Below, one piece after another: positions 8,308-17,455 of a stretch of 64,000 bases of DNA. Every line of letters begins with the position of its first letter. Position 1 is the stretch's first letter. Both the position numbers and the translations under genes were made by a program. The DNA comes from Posidoniimonas corsicana (GTDB lineage: Bacteria > Planctomycetota > Planctomycetia > Pirellulales > Lacipirellulaceae): contig NZ_SIHJ01000001.1 of NCBI RefSeq assembly GCF_007859765.1, positions 3,015,056 through 3,079,055 of the forward strand, given 5' to 3'. The notes under the pieces are model-generated. The model had not been told where the DNA came from and searched no databases. It saw nothing but the letters and a program-made list of their open reading frames with translations.

Positions 8308-9345
8308 TCAGGCGTAGTAGCTCTTGAAGTCGTCGACGGTCTTGATCTTGATCTTGTCGGCGTTGCCGGCCTGACCGAAGGACTCCATGCGGGCCTTGCA
8401 GACCTGCTTCATGGCTTCGCGGGCGGGCTTCATCCAGTCGCGGACGTCGAACTTCTCCGGGTGCTGCATCAGCAGCTTGCGGACGGCGCCGGTCATGGCC
8501 ATGCGGTTGTCGGTGTCGACGTTGATCTTGCGGACGCCGTGCTTGATGCCCTTCTGGATTTCTTCCACGGGAACGCCGTACGTCTGCTTCATCTCGCCGC
8601 CGAACTCGTTGATGATGTCCTGCAGCTCCTGCGGGACACTCGACGAGCCGTGCATCACCAGGTGGCAGTTGGGCAGCTTGTTGTGGATCGCCTCGATCCG
8701 GCCCATGTCCAGGACGTCGCCGGTGGGCTTCTTGGTGAACTTGTAGGCGCCGTGGCTGGTGCCGATCGCGACCGCCAGGGCGTCGACGCCGGTGTCCGCC
8801 ACAAACTGAGCGGCCTCGTCCGGGTCGGTCAGCAGCTGGTCGTGCGAGAGCTCGCCGGTGGCGCCGTGCCCGTCCTCCTGCTCACCGCCGCCCGACTCAA
8901 GCGACCCCAGGCAGCCGAGCTCGCCCTCAACCGAAACGCCCTGCTTGTGGGCGGCCTCGGTGACGGTCTTGGTCACCTGGACGTTGTAGTCGTAGTCGGC
9001 GGGGGTGCAGCCGTCTTCCTTGAGCGAGCCGTCCATCATGACGCTGGTGAAGCCGTTGTCGATGGCGCTCTGGCAGGTCTCGGGGCTGTTGCCGTGGTCC
9101 TGGTGCATGCAGACCGGGATGTGCGGGTAGAGCTCGGCCGCGGCCAGCATCAGGTGCCGCAGGTACGCGTCCTGCGAGTACTTACGGGCGCCGCGTGACG
9201 CCTGGATGATGACGGGCGAGTTGGTCTCGTCGGCCGCTTCCATGATGGCCTGGATCTGCTCCATGTTGTTCACATTGAGCGCGGCCAAGCCGTAGTTGTT
9301 CTCGGCAGCGTGGTCGAGCAGAAGACGCAGGGGCACCAGAGGCAT
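8308..9345 (-). CDS. fba: Class II fructose-bisphosphate aldolase
   Basis: A 345-residue zinc-dependent aldolase of glycolysis and gluconeogenesis that interconverts fructose 1,6-bisphosphate with dihydroxyacetone phosphate and glyceraldehyde 3-phosphate. The N-terminus '[19 protein letters not shown]' and the length match the CbbA/Calvin-cycle subtype of class II. Zinc-ligand and active-site regions are visible as '[11 protein letters not shown]', 'GTSHGAYKF' and '[10 protein letters not shown]'. ATG 9345 was chosen because it begins the conserved N-terminus; the frame extends to 9414 with unconserved residues. A strong terminator follows. The protein is cytoplasmic. Confidence 0.95.
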   Translation of the reverse strand: MPLVPLRLLLDHAAENNYGLAALNVNNMEQIQAIMEAADETNSPVIIQASRGARKYSQDAYLRHLMLAAAELYPHIPVCMHQDHGNSPETCQSAIDNGFTSVMMDGSLKEDGCTPADYDYNVQVTKTVTEAAHKQGVSVEGELGCLGSLESGGGEQEDGHGATGELSHDQLLTDPDEAAQFVADTGVDALAVAIGTSHGAYKFTKKPTGDVLDMGRIEAIHNKLPNCHLVMHGSSSVPQELQDIINEFGGEMKQTYGVPVEEIQKGIKHGVRKINVDTDNRMAMTGAVRKLLMQHPEKFDVRDWMKPAREAMKQVCKARMESFGQAGNADKIKIKTVDDFKSYYA

Positions 9346-9600
9346 GTCACAAACTCCAGATTCGGGGGGCGGCAGAGGCCGCATTCGGGGGGTTCTTGCA
9401 GGATTTGAGGCCACAGTTTACCCCCGGCGGGCCGGCTAGGGAACGCCCCAGCGGTGGGGGAGAGGGCAGGGCGATGTGCCGGGAAGCGATCCTCGGGCAA
9501 CGGCCAGGCCCGCGCCTCGACCGTGGAAAACCGTCCCCTGAGAGCCGCAATTCCCTCGGCGCGGCGGCGCAGAGCCGTCCCGGGCAAGGCTTCGGCCGGG

Positions 9601-10566
9601 CTACTCGCCAGCGGGCTCGGCCGCCTTGGCCTGCTCGAGCCGGAGCCACTCCAGCACCACCCAGCCGACTTTCGCCAGCGACTCGCCGCTGCAGTTGCGG
9701 GGCACGTCCGCTTCGGTGTGCCAGTGGGGGTAGTCGAAGTCGATGATGTCGCAGGCCGGGATCTTGCCGATGCTGTGCAGCTTGGTGTGGTCGTCGCGGA
9801 CCAGGTGCTTCAGGCGTGGCTTGAACTCGTCCACCCCCAGGCGGGCGGCGGTCTCCCACAGGCTGCGGACCAGCGGCCGGGTGTCCTTCCACCGCCAGCT
9901 GTTCACCTCGTAGTACAGCTGCAGGTCCGCGTCGCCAACCATGTCTAGCAGCACCGCGTACTGGTACTCGCCGCCGGGGTGCTTGCCCTGCTTGTACTGC
10001 TGGGCGAAGCCGGTGCTGCCGAGGAAGTACGGGTCGCGGCGGTCGTTGTAGACCAGCTCCTCGCCATCAAACAGCACGAGGTCGACCCCCAGGGGCCCGG
10101 CGAACGCGTCGTGGTGGTGGGCCAGCTCCATCAGCAACGCCGTGCCGCTGGCGCCGTCGTTGGCGCCGATAAACCGCCCCGAGCGGCGCGCCCGCGGGTT
10201 GGGGTCGCGGTCGGGCAGGGGGCGGGTGTCGTAGTGGGCGCAGACCATTAGCCGCTTCTCCGCGGCCGGGTTGAACCGCACAATCAGGTTGGTGATCCGC
10301 ACCTTCGGCCCACCCAGCGGGTTGGCCGCCAGGAAGCCTTGGGAGACGACGTCGTCTGCTAGCGGGCCGAAGTGCCCCCGGAGCAGGTCCTGCTGCCGTG
10401 CCATCGCGTCGCTGCCGCTGGGCCGAGGGCCCAGGTCGCAGAGTTGCTCGAGATAGCCGAAGGCGCGATCGGCATCGATAGGGTTCTGGTCGGCCCCATC
10501 GGCGGCCGGGGCTGACAGGGAGGCGAGCGCCAGCAGCGCCGACGCGAGTAGGGGAGGGCGGTTCAT
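9601..10566 (-). CDS. Exported M28 peptidase / glutaminyl cyclase-like
   Basis: A 321-residue protein with a signal peptide (about 1-24, 'LLALASLSAPAADGA'). Zinc-binding elements of the M28 aminopeptidase/glutaminyl-peptide cyclotransferase fold are in order: 'CAHYDTRPL', 'IGANDGASGTALL', 'LVLFDGEEL', 'LLDMVGDADL' and 'YPHWHTEADV'. The 'DGEE' form and the order resemble bacterial glutaminyl cyclases, which convert N-terminal Gln to pyroglutamate, more than classical leucine aminopeptidases, but the two cannot be separated here. It probably acts in the periplasm. It precedes fba by 255 bp on the same strand. Confidence 0.85.
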   Translation of the reverse strand: MNRPPLLASALLALASLSAPAADGADQNPIDADRAFGYLEQLCDLGPRPSGSDAMARQQDLLRGHFGPLADDVVSQGFLAANPLGGPKVRITNLIVRFNPAAEKRLMVCAHYDTRPLPDRDPNPRARRSGRFIGANDGASGTALLMELAHHHDAFAGPLGVDLVLFDGEELVYNDRRDPYFLGSTGFAQQYKQGKHPGGEYQYAVLLDMVGDADLQLYYEVNSWRWKDTRPLVRSLWETAARLGVDEFKPRLKHLVRDDHTKLHSIGKIPACDIIDFDYPHWHTEADVPRNCSGESLAKVGWVVLEWLRLEQAKAAEPAGE

Positions 10567-10614
10567 CCCCTCATTCTACGCGGACGCGTCCCGAACCGGC
10601 CATAGCAGCGTGGG

Positions 10615-11793
10615 CTACTGCTGGGCCACCGCGTCCCGCGACTGCTTGCCTTCGGCTGGGGGCGCCGCCGCTACCGGATCGGCCAGTAGTCCCTCGAGCA
10701 GCGATTCGAGCTGCTCTCCCTTGGCGTTCATGTGCACCACGCGGCCGTCGGCGTCCACCAGGATCGCCTGCGGCAGGCGTCGGATGCCGTAGCGGACGGC
10801 CATCGGGTGGTTCCAGCCAGAGTTCTCCGCGGCGTCGCCGCAGAGCGTAGCCCAGGGCACCTTGTTCTGCTCAAGGAACTGGGCCACCGCCTCGGGCGAC
10901 TCATCAAGCGATACGCCTACGACCTCGAAACCGATCGCCTGGTACTTCTCGTAGCAGCGGCGGACATTTGGCAGCTCGGCAATGCAGGGGCCGCACCAGG
11001 TGGCCCAGAAATCGACCAGCACCACCTTGCCGCGGTAGCCTTCCCAGTCGAGCTTGCCGCCGCCGAGCGTCGTGCCGGACAGCTCCATCGGGTTGCCCGG
11101 CAGTCGCAGCCGCCGGCTCAGCCCCTCCACTTTGGGCGCGAGTTCCTGGATCTGCTTGTCGGTTGCTCCCTCGAGCGTGGGAAGCATGTAGTCCAACAGC
11201 TGGATGGCGAGCGGCTCGTCGCCGCTGTTGCCGGCAACGTTGGCGACATTCGACGCCAGCCGCACATTCTCCAGCGAACCCGGCGACTGCTCCAGCAGGG
11301 CCTGGGCCTCGCTCCGCACCGACTCCTTCTCGTTCGGGCCAAGCTCCCGCCAGTTGTTCAGCTTGTCGTAGGCGGCCAGCCGGCGGGCGGCGGAGGCGAT
11401 GGCGGGGTTCTCGTCCTGGCACATCTCGGAGAAGAAGCAGTCGCACTGCTCGCGGCACTTTTTCTCGCCCAGCTGACCGAGCACGCCGAGGTAGTGGCGC
11501 TTCGCGCGCAGGGCGGCGGCTAGGTGTGATTCTTGGCGGCCGATCTTTAGCAGCCGGTTGGCGGCGCGGATCTTCGCCCACGACGCCTTGCGGTGGTACT
11601 GGAACTGCTGCTCGCGCGAAGCGGGCTTGGCCGCCGGCTGCGACTCGGCCTCGATGTACTGAAGCAGCTCAACCGGCGAAGCGTCGGCGGGCGCCTCGCC
11701 AACGGTTTCCCCCTCGGTCGTTTGGCCAACGGCAGCGCTGGCAAGCCCGAGGCAACTGAATCCGACGACCGCAACGTACGACAATCGACTCAT
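10615..11793 (-). CDS. TlpA-family exported thioredoxin-like protein
   Basis: A 392-residue protein with a signal peptide (about 1-23). The C-terminal 150 residues are a thioredoxin fold of the TlpA/ResA type: 'KVVLVDFWATWCGPCIAEL' carries the redox CxxC, and 'RRLPQAILVDADGRVV' contains the expected cis-Pro region. The N-terminal 230 residues are helical, charged and unrecognised, with a Cys cluster ('KKCREQCDCFFSEMCQ'). The likely role is reduction of disulfides or peroxides outside the cytoplasm. Large helical N-terminal regions of this kind are common in planctomycete TlpA proteins, as I recall. Confidence 0.85.
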   Translation of the reverse strand: MSRLSYVAVVGFSCLGLASAAVGQTTEGETVGEAPADASPVELLQYIEAESQPAAKPASREQQFQYHRKASWAKIRAANRLLKIGRQESHLAAALRAKRHYLGVLGQLGEKKCREQCDCFFSEMCQDENPAIASAARRLAAYDKLNNWRELGPNEKESVRSEAQALLEQSPGSLENVRLASNVANVAGNSGDEPLAIQLLDYMLPTLEGATDKQIQELAPKVEGLSRRLRLPGNPMELSGTTLGGGKLDWEGYRGKVVLVDFWATWCGPCIAELPNVRRCYEKYQAIGFEVVGVSLDESPEAVAQFLEQNKVPWATLCGDAAENSGWNHPMAVRYGIRRLPQAILVDADGRVVHMNAKGEQLESLLEGLLADPVAAAPPAEGKQSRDAVAQQ

Positions 11794-12111
11794 TCAAACA
11801 TCCTTTTCCGCCGCGGTGCTTCGAGAAGGGGCCAGCGTGCTTGTGGGTCCCGCTGAGCGGGGAGCGACGCGAGTCAAACCAGAAGGATCCGTTTCCGGCA
11901 ATGACGTCGAAGCTAGTCGAACGCGGGTCTCTGTGAGCGGTGGGGGGATTGCCCGGCAGCCATCCTGGCGCACGTGGAAGTGGGCGGTGGGGTTGAGTGC
12001 AGGTTCCCGATTATCCAGACCTGCGCGGCAAATGCAATTCTCTGACCTGGGAGAACCATGCACCTCGGCCATGGCCTTTCGGACGGCTATCCGCAGCCAG
12101 TTGCCGAGCCT
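11794..12111. other. Intergenic region, no gene seen
   Basis: The 318 bp between the LD-carboxypeptidase stop and the TlpA-like start contain only short open frames with no recognisable protein features. It should hold the TlpA-like promoter; no clear hairpin or operator was found. Confidence 0.5.
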
Positions 12112-13047
12112 TCAGCCTCGCAGCACGCTGACTCGGCCCGCGTCCGCGTCTAAGCGAACGCGGCCGCCATGTGGGAGCGTCAGGTTGGGAACCGTGTGCC
12201 CGGTCGGAAATCCCGCCAAGATTGGCGCGTCGACGTCGGAGAAGTAGTGCTCAAGCACCTGAACGCAGGTCGGCGAGGCGTCGTTCTCGTCTGCCTCGCA
12301 GTCGGTAAACTGCCCGAGGATCACCCCGGCAACCTCGTCCAGCCGCCCGGCGAGCCGCAGCTGAGCTAGCATCCGGTCAACCCGGTAGGGCGCCTCGGCG
12401 AGGTCCTCGAGCAGCAGCACGCGTCCGGCGAACGCCGGCTCGAAGCGGGTCCCGAGCAGCCCTACGAGCACCGCCAGGTTGCCGCCCACGAGCTCACCCT
12501 CGCAGGCGCCACCGCGCAGGGTCCTGAGCGTCGCGCCCGTTTCTTCGACCGGCAGGTCGTATGACCCGCGGCCGCTGACGGCGGACCAGAACGCGTCGAC
12601 GGACGGGGCGTCTAGCTTGCCACCGCCGCAGAGCCCGTCGATGGCGTTGGGCGAGTGGAAGCTCGCCAAGCCCGCGTGACGATCGACCGCGGCGTGCAAC
12701 GCGGTCAAGTCGCTGTAGCCGATCAGCGGCTTGGGGTTGCTCCTGATGACGCCGAAGTCCAGCCGATGGAGCAGCCGCGCAACGCCGTACCCGCCGCGGG
12801 CGGCGAACACCGCTGCGACGTCGTCGTCGGTGAACGCGCGCATGATCTCTTCGGCGCGGACGTCGTCGGTCCCCGACAGGTAGCCGACCGGTTCGCTAAG
12901 CGAGCGGTACACCTTCGGGCGGTAGCCGGCGTCGGTCAGATTATGGACAGCGAACTCAACCTGCTCGGCGGTGGGCGAACTGGCGGGCGCAATCAGTGCG
13001 ACGCCAGCACCGGGCTCGATCGGCGGTGGTGTGATTCGGGAAGGCAA
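12112..13047 (-). CDS. LD-carboxypeptidase (peptidase S66), cytoplasmic form
   Basis: A 311-residue protein starting at TTG 13047 with no signal peptide. S66 enzymes remove the terminal D-Ala from muropeptide tetrapeptides during peptidoglycan recycling. The nucleophile region is 'PLIGYSDLTALHA', the Glu region 'VLLLEDLAEAPYRVDRML' and the His region 'AGFPTGHTVPNLTLPHGG', matching the Ser-Glu-His triad of LdcA. A second S66 gene at 50.3 kb carries a signal peptide, so this copy probably serves the cytoplasm. It is next to spmB and 4 kb from anmK/murQ. Confidence 0.88.
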   Translation of the reverse strand: MPSRITPPPIEPGAGVALIAPASSPTAEQVEFAVHNLTDAGYRPKVYRSLSEPVGYLSGTDDVRAEEIMRAFTDDDVAAVFAARGGYGVARLLHRLDFGVIRSNPKPLIGYSDLTALHAAVDRHAGLASFHSPNAIDGLCGGGKLDAPSVDAFWSAVSGRGSYDLPVEETGATLRTLRGGACEGELVGGNLAVLVGLLGTRFEPAFAGRVLLLEDLAEAPYRVDRMLAQLRLAGRLDEVAGVILGQFTDCEADENDASPTCVQVLEHYFSDVDAPILAGFPTGHTVPNLTLPHGGRVRLDADAGRVSVLRG

Positions 13048-13069
13048 GCGGGCTCCGTGGGGTTGGCGT

Positions 13070-13663
13070 CTAGAACAGAATGAATCCCAGCACTACCGCC
13101 GCCGCAAGCCCGACGAAGTCGGCGATCAGGCACGCCGGCAGCGTGTGGCGGGTCCGCCGCACCTGCACCGCCCCAAAGTAGACCGCGATGACGTAGAAGG
13201 TGGTCTCGGTGCTGCCCATCATCAGGCTCGCGGTCAGGCCGAGGCGGCTGTCGGGACCGTGGTCCTCGTCGTCGAAGATCTCGACCAATAGTCCGCGCGA
13301 TGCGCCGCCGCTGAGCGGCTTGGAGAACGCCAGCGGCATCAACTCCAGCGTGTCGATAGCCTCCTGGCTTTCGATCCCCACCCCGCGCATGCCCATCGCG
13401 ATCAGGTTTTTAGCGTCGTCGAACAGCCCGCTGGCGGTGAAGACCTTGATCACCACCAGGATCGCGACCAGGTAAGGCATGATCATCACCGCCACCCCGA
13501 ACCCCTCCTTGGCTCCAACCAAGAATGAGTCGTACATCTGCACGCCACGGATCTTCGCCCAGACAACAATCAGCAGCATCGTCAGCGGGATAGTCCACTG
13601 GCTGACAACCTCGGCGACCTCGACGAGGCTCAGCGATGCGAATGTTTCGTACAGGTAGCTCAT
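13070..13663 (-). CDS. spmB: Spore maturation protein B-like membrane protein
   Basis: A 197-residue membrane protein starting at ATG 13663, which overlaps the spmA TGA (ATGA). It has about five hydrophobic segments and the nucleoside-recognition (Gate) domain features of SpmB: 'VGAKEGFGVAVMIMPYLVAI', 'LMPLAFSKPLSGGASRG' and 'GSTETTFYVIAVYFG'. In Bacillus SpmA and SpmB affect spore-core dehydration, but the pair is widespread in bacteria that do not sporulate. Transport of an unknown solute is an inference. The longer frame to 14080 only overlaps spmA and is discarded. Confidence 0.88.
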   Translation of the reverse strand: MSYLYETFASLSLVEVAEVVSQWTIPLTMLLIVVWAKIRGVQMYDSFLVGAKEGFGVAVMIMPYLVAILVVIKVFTASGLFDDAKNLIAMGMRGVGIESQEAIDTLELMPLAFSKPLSGGASRGLLVEIFDDEDHGPDSRLGLTASLMMGSTETTFYVIAVYFGAVQVRRTRHTLPACLIADFVGLAAAVVLGFILF

Positions 13664-14409
13664 GACTGGTCGCCCTCCCTGCTCTCGGGTGCGGCGGGGA
13701 CGCCCTCGCCGGGCGGTGGCGGGTTGTCTGCGAACGCCGGCAGCCTCGAGAGCCATCGGACCGCGATGACCGCCGCGATGGTGCTGGCGATGGTGGCGAG
13801 CAGGATGCCGGCGACCGGCGCCGCGGGGTCTCCGCCCGCTGCGGCGCGGAGCGCGATCACCGAGATCGGCACCAGGGTTACGCTGCTCGTGTTGATGGCC
13901 AGGAAGGTCGCCATCGAGTTGGTGGCGGTCTCCTTCTCGGTGTTGAGCTCCTGCAACTCCTTCATCGCCTTCAGCCCGAAAGGGGTGGCGGCGTTGTCCA
14001 GGCCCAGCATGTTGGCGGAGATGTTCATCAGCATCGCGCCTTGCGCCGGGTGACCGTCCGGCACGTCGGGGAACAGCCACCGCATCAGCGGCCGCAGCGT
14101 CCTCGCGAGCGCGTCCACCATGCCAGCGTCCTTAGCAACCTGCAGGATGCCTAGCCACAGGATCATTACGCCGATCAGCTTCAGGCAGATATCGACCGAG
14201 ATCTGCGCCGCGTCGATAGCCGCCGCAGTGAGGTCCTGCCCCGCCTGCTTGAACGGGTTCGCCGCCGGCGCCGGGGGCTGACCGTCCTCGAGCGGCGCGT
14301 CCGCTGCGACCGTGGGCGGCGCCTCAAGGTAGTAGCTGCGGTACACTCCTTTGCCAAAGCCGTAGATGATCCCGATGAAGAGCAACCAGAACCAGATGCG
14401 ATTGAGCAT
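13660..14409 (-). CDS. spmA: Spore maturation protein A-like membrane protein
   Basis: A 249-residue protein starting at ATG 14409 ('MLNRIWFWLLFIGIIYG'). The conserved Gate-type core includes 'MILWLGILQVAKDAGMVDAL', 'NISANMLGLDNAATPFGLKA' and 'MATFLAINTSSVTLVPISV'. It has about five membrane segments with a proline-rich loop after the first. Translational coupling to spmB fits a two-component membrane complex. The start at 14502 adds an uncharged, non-conserved stretch and was rejected. Confidence 0.88.
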   Translation of the reverse strand: MLNRIWFWLLFIGIIYGFGKGVYRSYYLEAPPTVAADAPLEDGQPPAPAANPFKQAGQDLTAAAIDAAQISVDICLKLIGVMILWLGILQVAKDAGMVDALARTLRPLMRWLFPDVPDGHPAQGAMLMNISANMLGLDNAATPFGLKAMKELQELNTEKETATNSMATFLAINTSSVTLVPISVIALRAAAGGDPAAPVAGILLATIASTIAAVIAVRWLSRLPAFADNPPPPGEGVPAAPESREGDQS

Positions 14410-14465
14410 AGCGTTTCCGTTGTCGTGTAAGTCGTCGCCGCGCCGCCGTCCCGGCGGCGCGATCG

Positions 14466-16070
14466 CTAGCCGCGGATGATCGCGTGCCCCCGCCGCAGCC
14501 ACGCGCCCGCGTGCGGGCGGACCACGGCGCTGTCGCGGACGATGGTCGTGCCGCCCAGCAGCACGCGTTCGATCTGATCGACCGGCTGGCCGTCAGCGGG
14601 CGGCTGGGCCAGCACGAGGTCGGCGATCGACCCGCGGTCAATCTCATGCTTGTCTGTGGGGGTGTAGCGTCCGAGCAGTTCGAATCCCTGTCGCCAGTCG
14701 GCGATCGTTGTGGGGGCCGGCGTTGGCGCTGCCCCCTCACCCACGACGCCAATCAGTGCGGGCGGCAGGTCGTCCGGTAGGCATCCTAACCCTGATTGGC
14801 CGGTGCGCAGCAGGAAGCCAACATTGACTAGCGGGCGGGGGCGGTCGGTGATCGACCGCAGACGCTCGACGTCCTCCGATCCCTCATCTACGGTCAGCAG
14901 GAGGGTGCTTACCCCCGCCTGGGCGGCCTGCTCGCACAGCCGCGGGTCAAGGCCGCCGTCGGCGTCAAACGCTGCCGCGGCCTGGGCGACGCGCCCCGGC
15001 AGGCAGATCAGCCCTTCGGCGTCGATCCACGCGTCGCGTCGGTGAACATACAGGTCGCCGACGTCGACTATCCGCCCGTCGCCGCCACGGTCGGGCATCG
15101 CGGAGTTGGACGGCTTGTTGATCCCCAGGTCGAGCGTCGAGCCGGCGCCCCCCTCGTGCTGAATCACCCGTGCCCGCTGGATGAGTAGGTCAAACGACCC
15201 GCCGCCGCCGGCCCTAGCCAACTGGTCGTAGTCGTCCGGGGGTGACGCCTGGTAGTCGTCGGTCGCGATCGCCCGCAACCCTTCGACAAAGGCCTGGTAG
15301 TTGAGTTCCTCCAGAGCGGGGATATCACCGCCGGGCCAGCCTCCTGCTTCCAGCAGCACGGTTGCGACCCCCTGCGACTGCACCCACTCGCCGAACGCGC
15401 GGGGCATGTAGTCGGCGCCGTAGCGGGTGACGCGGCCTTCGCACAGCGGCCGAACACGGCGCGTGATGCTAGCGGCGACCCGGCGGGCCGCAACCACCGA
15501 GGGGGTCTGAGAGTTGTCGCGGTCCGGCGGCGGAACCAGCAGCGAGATCGAAACCGGGCCTTCGCCCGACCGCAGCCACCGGCGGTGGTCCTGGTTGTGG
15601 AGGTTGAAGCCGAAGTCGGGCCTCAGTTCGAGCACCGCCTGCCGCAGCACCCGCCCCTCGGGGGTGTCTGGGTCGCGTGCGTCGCGGTTCATGTCGACGC
15701 CCTGGGCTGTGACGCGCGTGCGTCTGGCGGCGCCATCGGGGTTGAGCAACGGAATCAGCAGGAGGGTGCAGCCGGCCAGGATATCTGTGGCGAGGGGCGA
15801 CTCGGGCGCCTCGATCAGCATCCGCAATGTATTGAGCACTACCGTTGTGTAGGTCTGTTCGTCGCCGTGCATCTGAGACCAAGCCAGCACGCGACGCCCG
15901 CCGTTGCCGATCTTGAGCAGCTCGATGTCGCGTCCGTCGTAGGAGGAGCCAATTGTGCTCCGCTCTGCGGCGCCGGGATGATCACGCAGCAGGGTGTCGA
16001 TATAATCGGTTACCGCTTCCTTAGTCCAGCCATCGGTTGGGCAGGTTGCGGTGGGAGATTTGTTGGGCAT
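14466..16070 (-). CDS. M14-type metallocarboxypeptidase fused to degenerate amidohydrolase domain
   Basis: A 534-residue protein without signal peptide, ATG 16070. Residues about 20-260 form an M14 zinc peptidase domain: 'WSQMHGDEQTYT' supplies the HxxE ligands, 'FNLHNQDH' the third His and 'VLLEAGG' the catalytic Glu; 'LLNPDGAARRTR' is also typical. From about 275 on the sequence follows an amidohydrolase pattern ('FDLLIQRARVIQ', 'GRIVDVGDL', 'IDAEGLICLPG', then 'GSIADLVLA' and 'VERVLLGGTTIVRDSAVV') but has no HxH metal motif after the PG, so this half looks catalytically dead. Muropeptide or gamma-D-Glu-DAP peptides are possible substrates given the neighbours, which is inference only. Confidence 0.78.
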   Translation of the reverse strand: MPNKSPTATCPTDGWTKEAVTDYIDTLLRDHPGAAERSTIGSSYDGRDIELLKIGNGGRRVLAWSQMHGDEQTYTTVVLNTLRMLIEAPESPLATDILAGCTLLLIPLLNPDGAARRTRVTAQGVDMNRDARDPDTPEGRVLRQAVLELRPDFGFNLHNQDHRRWLRSGEGPVSISLLVPPPDRDNSQTPSVVAARRVAASITRRVRPLCEGRVTRYGADYMPRAFGEWVQSQGVATVLLEAGGWPGGDIPALEELNYQAFVEGLRAIATDDYQASPPDDYDQLARAGGGGSFDLLIQRARVIQHEGGAGSTLDLGINKPSNSAMPDRGGDGRIVDVGDLYVHRRDAWIDAEGLICLPGRVAQAAAAFDADGGLDPRLCEQAAQAGVSTLLLTVDEGSEDVERLRSITDRPRPLVNVGFLLRTGQSGLGCLPDDLPPALIGVVGEGAAPTPAPTTIADWRQGFELLGRYTPTDKHEIDRGSIADLVLAQPPADGQPVDQIERVLLGGTTIVRDSAVVRPHAGAWLRRGHAIIRG

Positions 16071-16269
16071 GGATGTCGGCTCACTTCACAAGACAGGCCG
16101 GTCCGGGTGCAACGCGTTGCGGCTACGTGCCGTAGGCGGGGCGTTCTGACCGTGTCTTTTCCCGGGTCGCTCCTACGCGGCCGGCTGGTCTTAAGATACA
16201 ACAACCCCCAGCGGGCGCCGAAACGGCCCGCGACCGCCGCCGGCGGCCAACGCACTGGGAGACAATAGC

Positions 16270-17358
16270 TTGGCGAATCAACTGGTCGACGCGATTGGAC
16301 TGATGAGCGGCACCTCCGCCGACGGCGTCGACGCCGCGCTGGTCCGCACCGACGGCGAAGCGCACGTCGAGTTCTGCGGCGGCCTGACGGTCGACTACGA
16401 GCCGGAACTGCGGGCCCGTCTGCTCGACGCCTCGCAGCACGACGTGCCGCTCATTGAGGTGCTGCGTCTGGAGCGTGAGATCACCCAGCTGCACGCCGAG
16501 GCGGTCCGCGAGCTGCTGGCCCAGACCAAGGGCGGCAAGCACAAGCCCTCGATCGTCGGGTTTCACGGGCACACCGTCCGCCACGTGCCCCGCGAGCACC
16601 TCACCATGCAGATCGGCAACCCGTGGCTGCTGACCGAGTTGGTTGGCCTCCCGGTGGTGTCCGACTTCCGCCGCCACGACGTGGCCAAAGGGGGGGAAGG
16701 GGCGCCCCTGGTGTCGATGTTCCACCACGCTTTGTTCCAAGACTGCGAGCGGCCGGTCGGCGTGCTCAACCTGGGCGGCGTGGCCAACCTGACCTGGCTC
16801 GGCGCCGACGACCAGATTATCGCCGGCGACACCGGACCCGGCTGCGGCCTGCTCGACGAGTGGGCCCAAGAAATGGCCGGCCTTTCCCACGACACCGATG
16901 GGCAGCTGGCCCTCAAGGGGCGGGTCGATCAGTCGATCGTCGATGCGGCGCTCGCCGAGCCGTTCTTCCACAAGCGGCTCCCCAAGTCGGCCGACCGCTA
17001 CGACTTCGACCACATCGACGTGTCGATGCTGACCGTCGAGGATGGCGCGGCCACGCTCTGCGCCGTCACTGTACAGGCGATCGACCGGGCCGTCAGCGTG
17101 CTGCCCGCGCGGCCGGGGACGCTGTGGGTCACTGGCGGCGGGGTGCACCACCCGGTGATCCTGAGCATGCTCCGCGAGTGCTTCAACGAGGTCCGCTCCG
17201 TCGACGAACGCAGCCTCAGCCCGGACACGCTCGAGGCAGAGTGTTTCGCGTGGCTGGCGGTGCGGCACAAACGGGGGCTGCCGCTTACGATCCCCGAGAC
17301 AACCGGCTGCAGCGAGCCGGTCTCTGGCGGCTTCACCGCGACCTCGACCAAGAAGTAG
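16270..17358 (+). CDS. anmK: Anhydro-N-acetylmuramic acid kinase
   Basis: A 362-residue cytoplasmic kinase that opens 1,6-anhydro-MurNAc and phosphorylates it to MurNAc-6-phosphate in peptidoglycan recycling. The start is TTG 16270 with 'gggaga' upstream. Signature segments are 'DAIGLMSGTSADGVDAAL' at the N-terminus, 'VGVLNLGGVANLTWLG', 'IAGDTGPGCGLLDEW' and 'LWVTGGGVHHPVI'. Length and motif order match the AnmK family. The product of this reaction is the substrate of murQ, which lies convergently 97 bp downstream. It is divergent from the M14 gene. Confidence 0.95.
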   Translation: MANQLVDAIGLMSGTSADGVDAALVRTDGEAHVEFCGGLTVDYEPELRARLLDASQHDVPLIEVLRLEREITQLHAEAVRELLAQTKGGKHKPSIVGFHGHTVRHVPREHLTMQIGNPWLLTELVGLPVVSDFRRHDVAKGGEGAPLVSMFHHALFQDCERPVGVLNLGGVANLTWLGADDQIIAGDTGPGCGLLDEWAQEMAGLSHDTDGQLALKGRVDQSIVDAALAEPFFHKRLPKSADRYDFDHIDVSMLTVEDGAATLCAVTVQAIDRAVSVLPARPGTLWVTGGGVHHPVILSMLRECFNEVRSVDERSLSPDTLEAECFAWLAVRHKRGLPLTIPETTGCSEPVSGGFTATSTKK

Positions 17359-17455
17359 GCCCGCCCGCGTCTGCTGTGTGCGGGGCGGTCCGGGGGCTAG
17401 CCGCGGCGTGTTCTCCACGCGGCGAGCGGCGCGATCGGTGCGGAACGCTGCGACG

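Noticed and set aside
13070..14080. SpmB with a 139-residue N-terminal extension
   Set aside because: The extension is the alternative frame of spmA; the ATGA junction at 13663 gives the normal protein.
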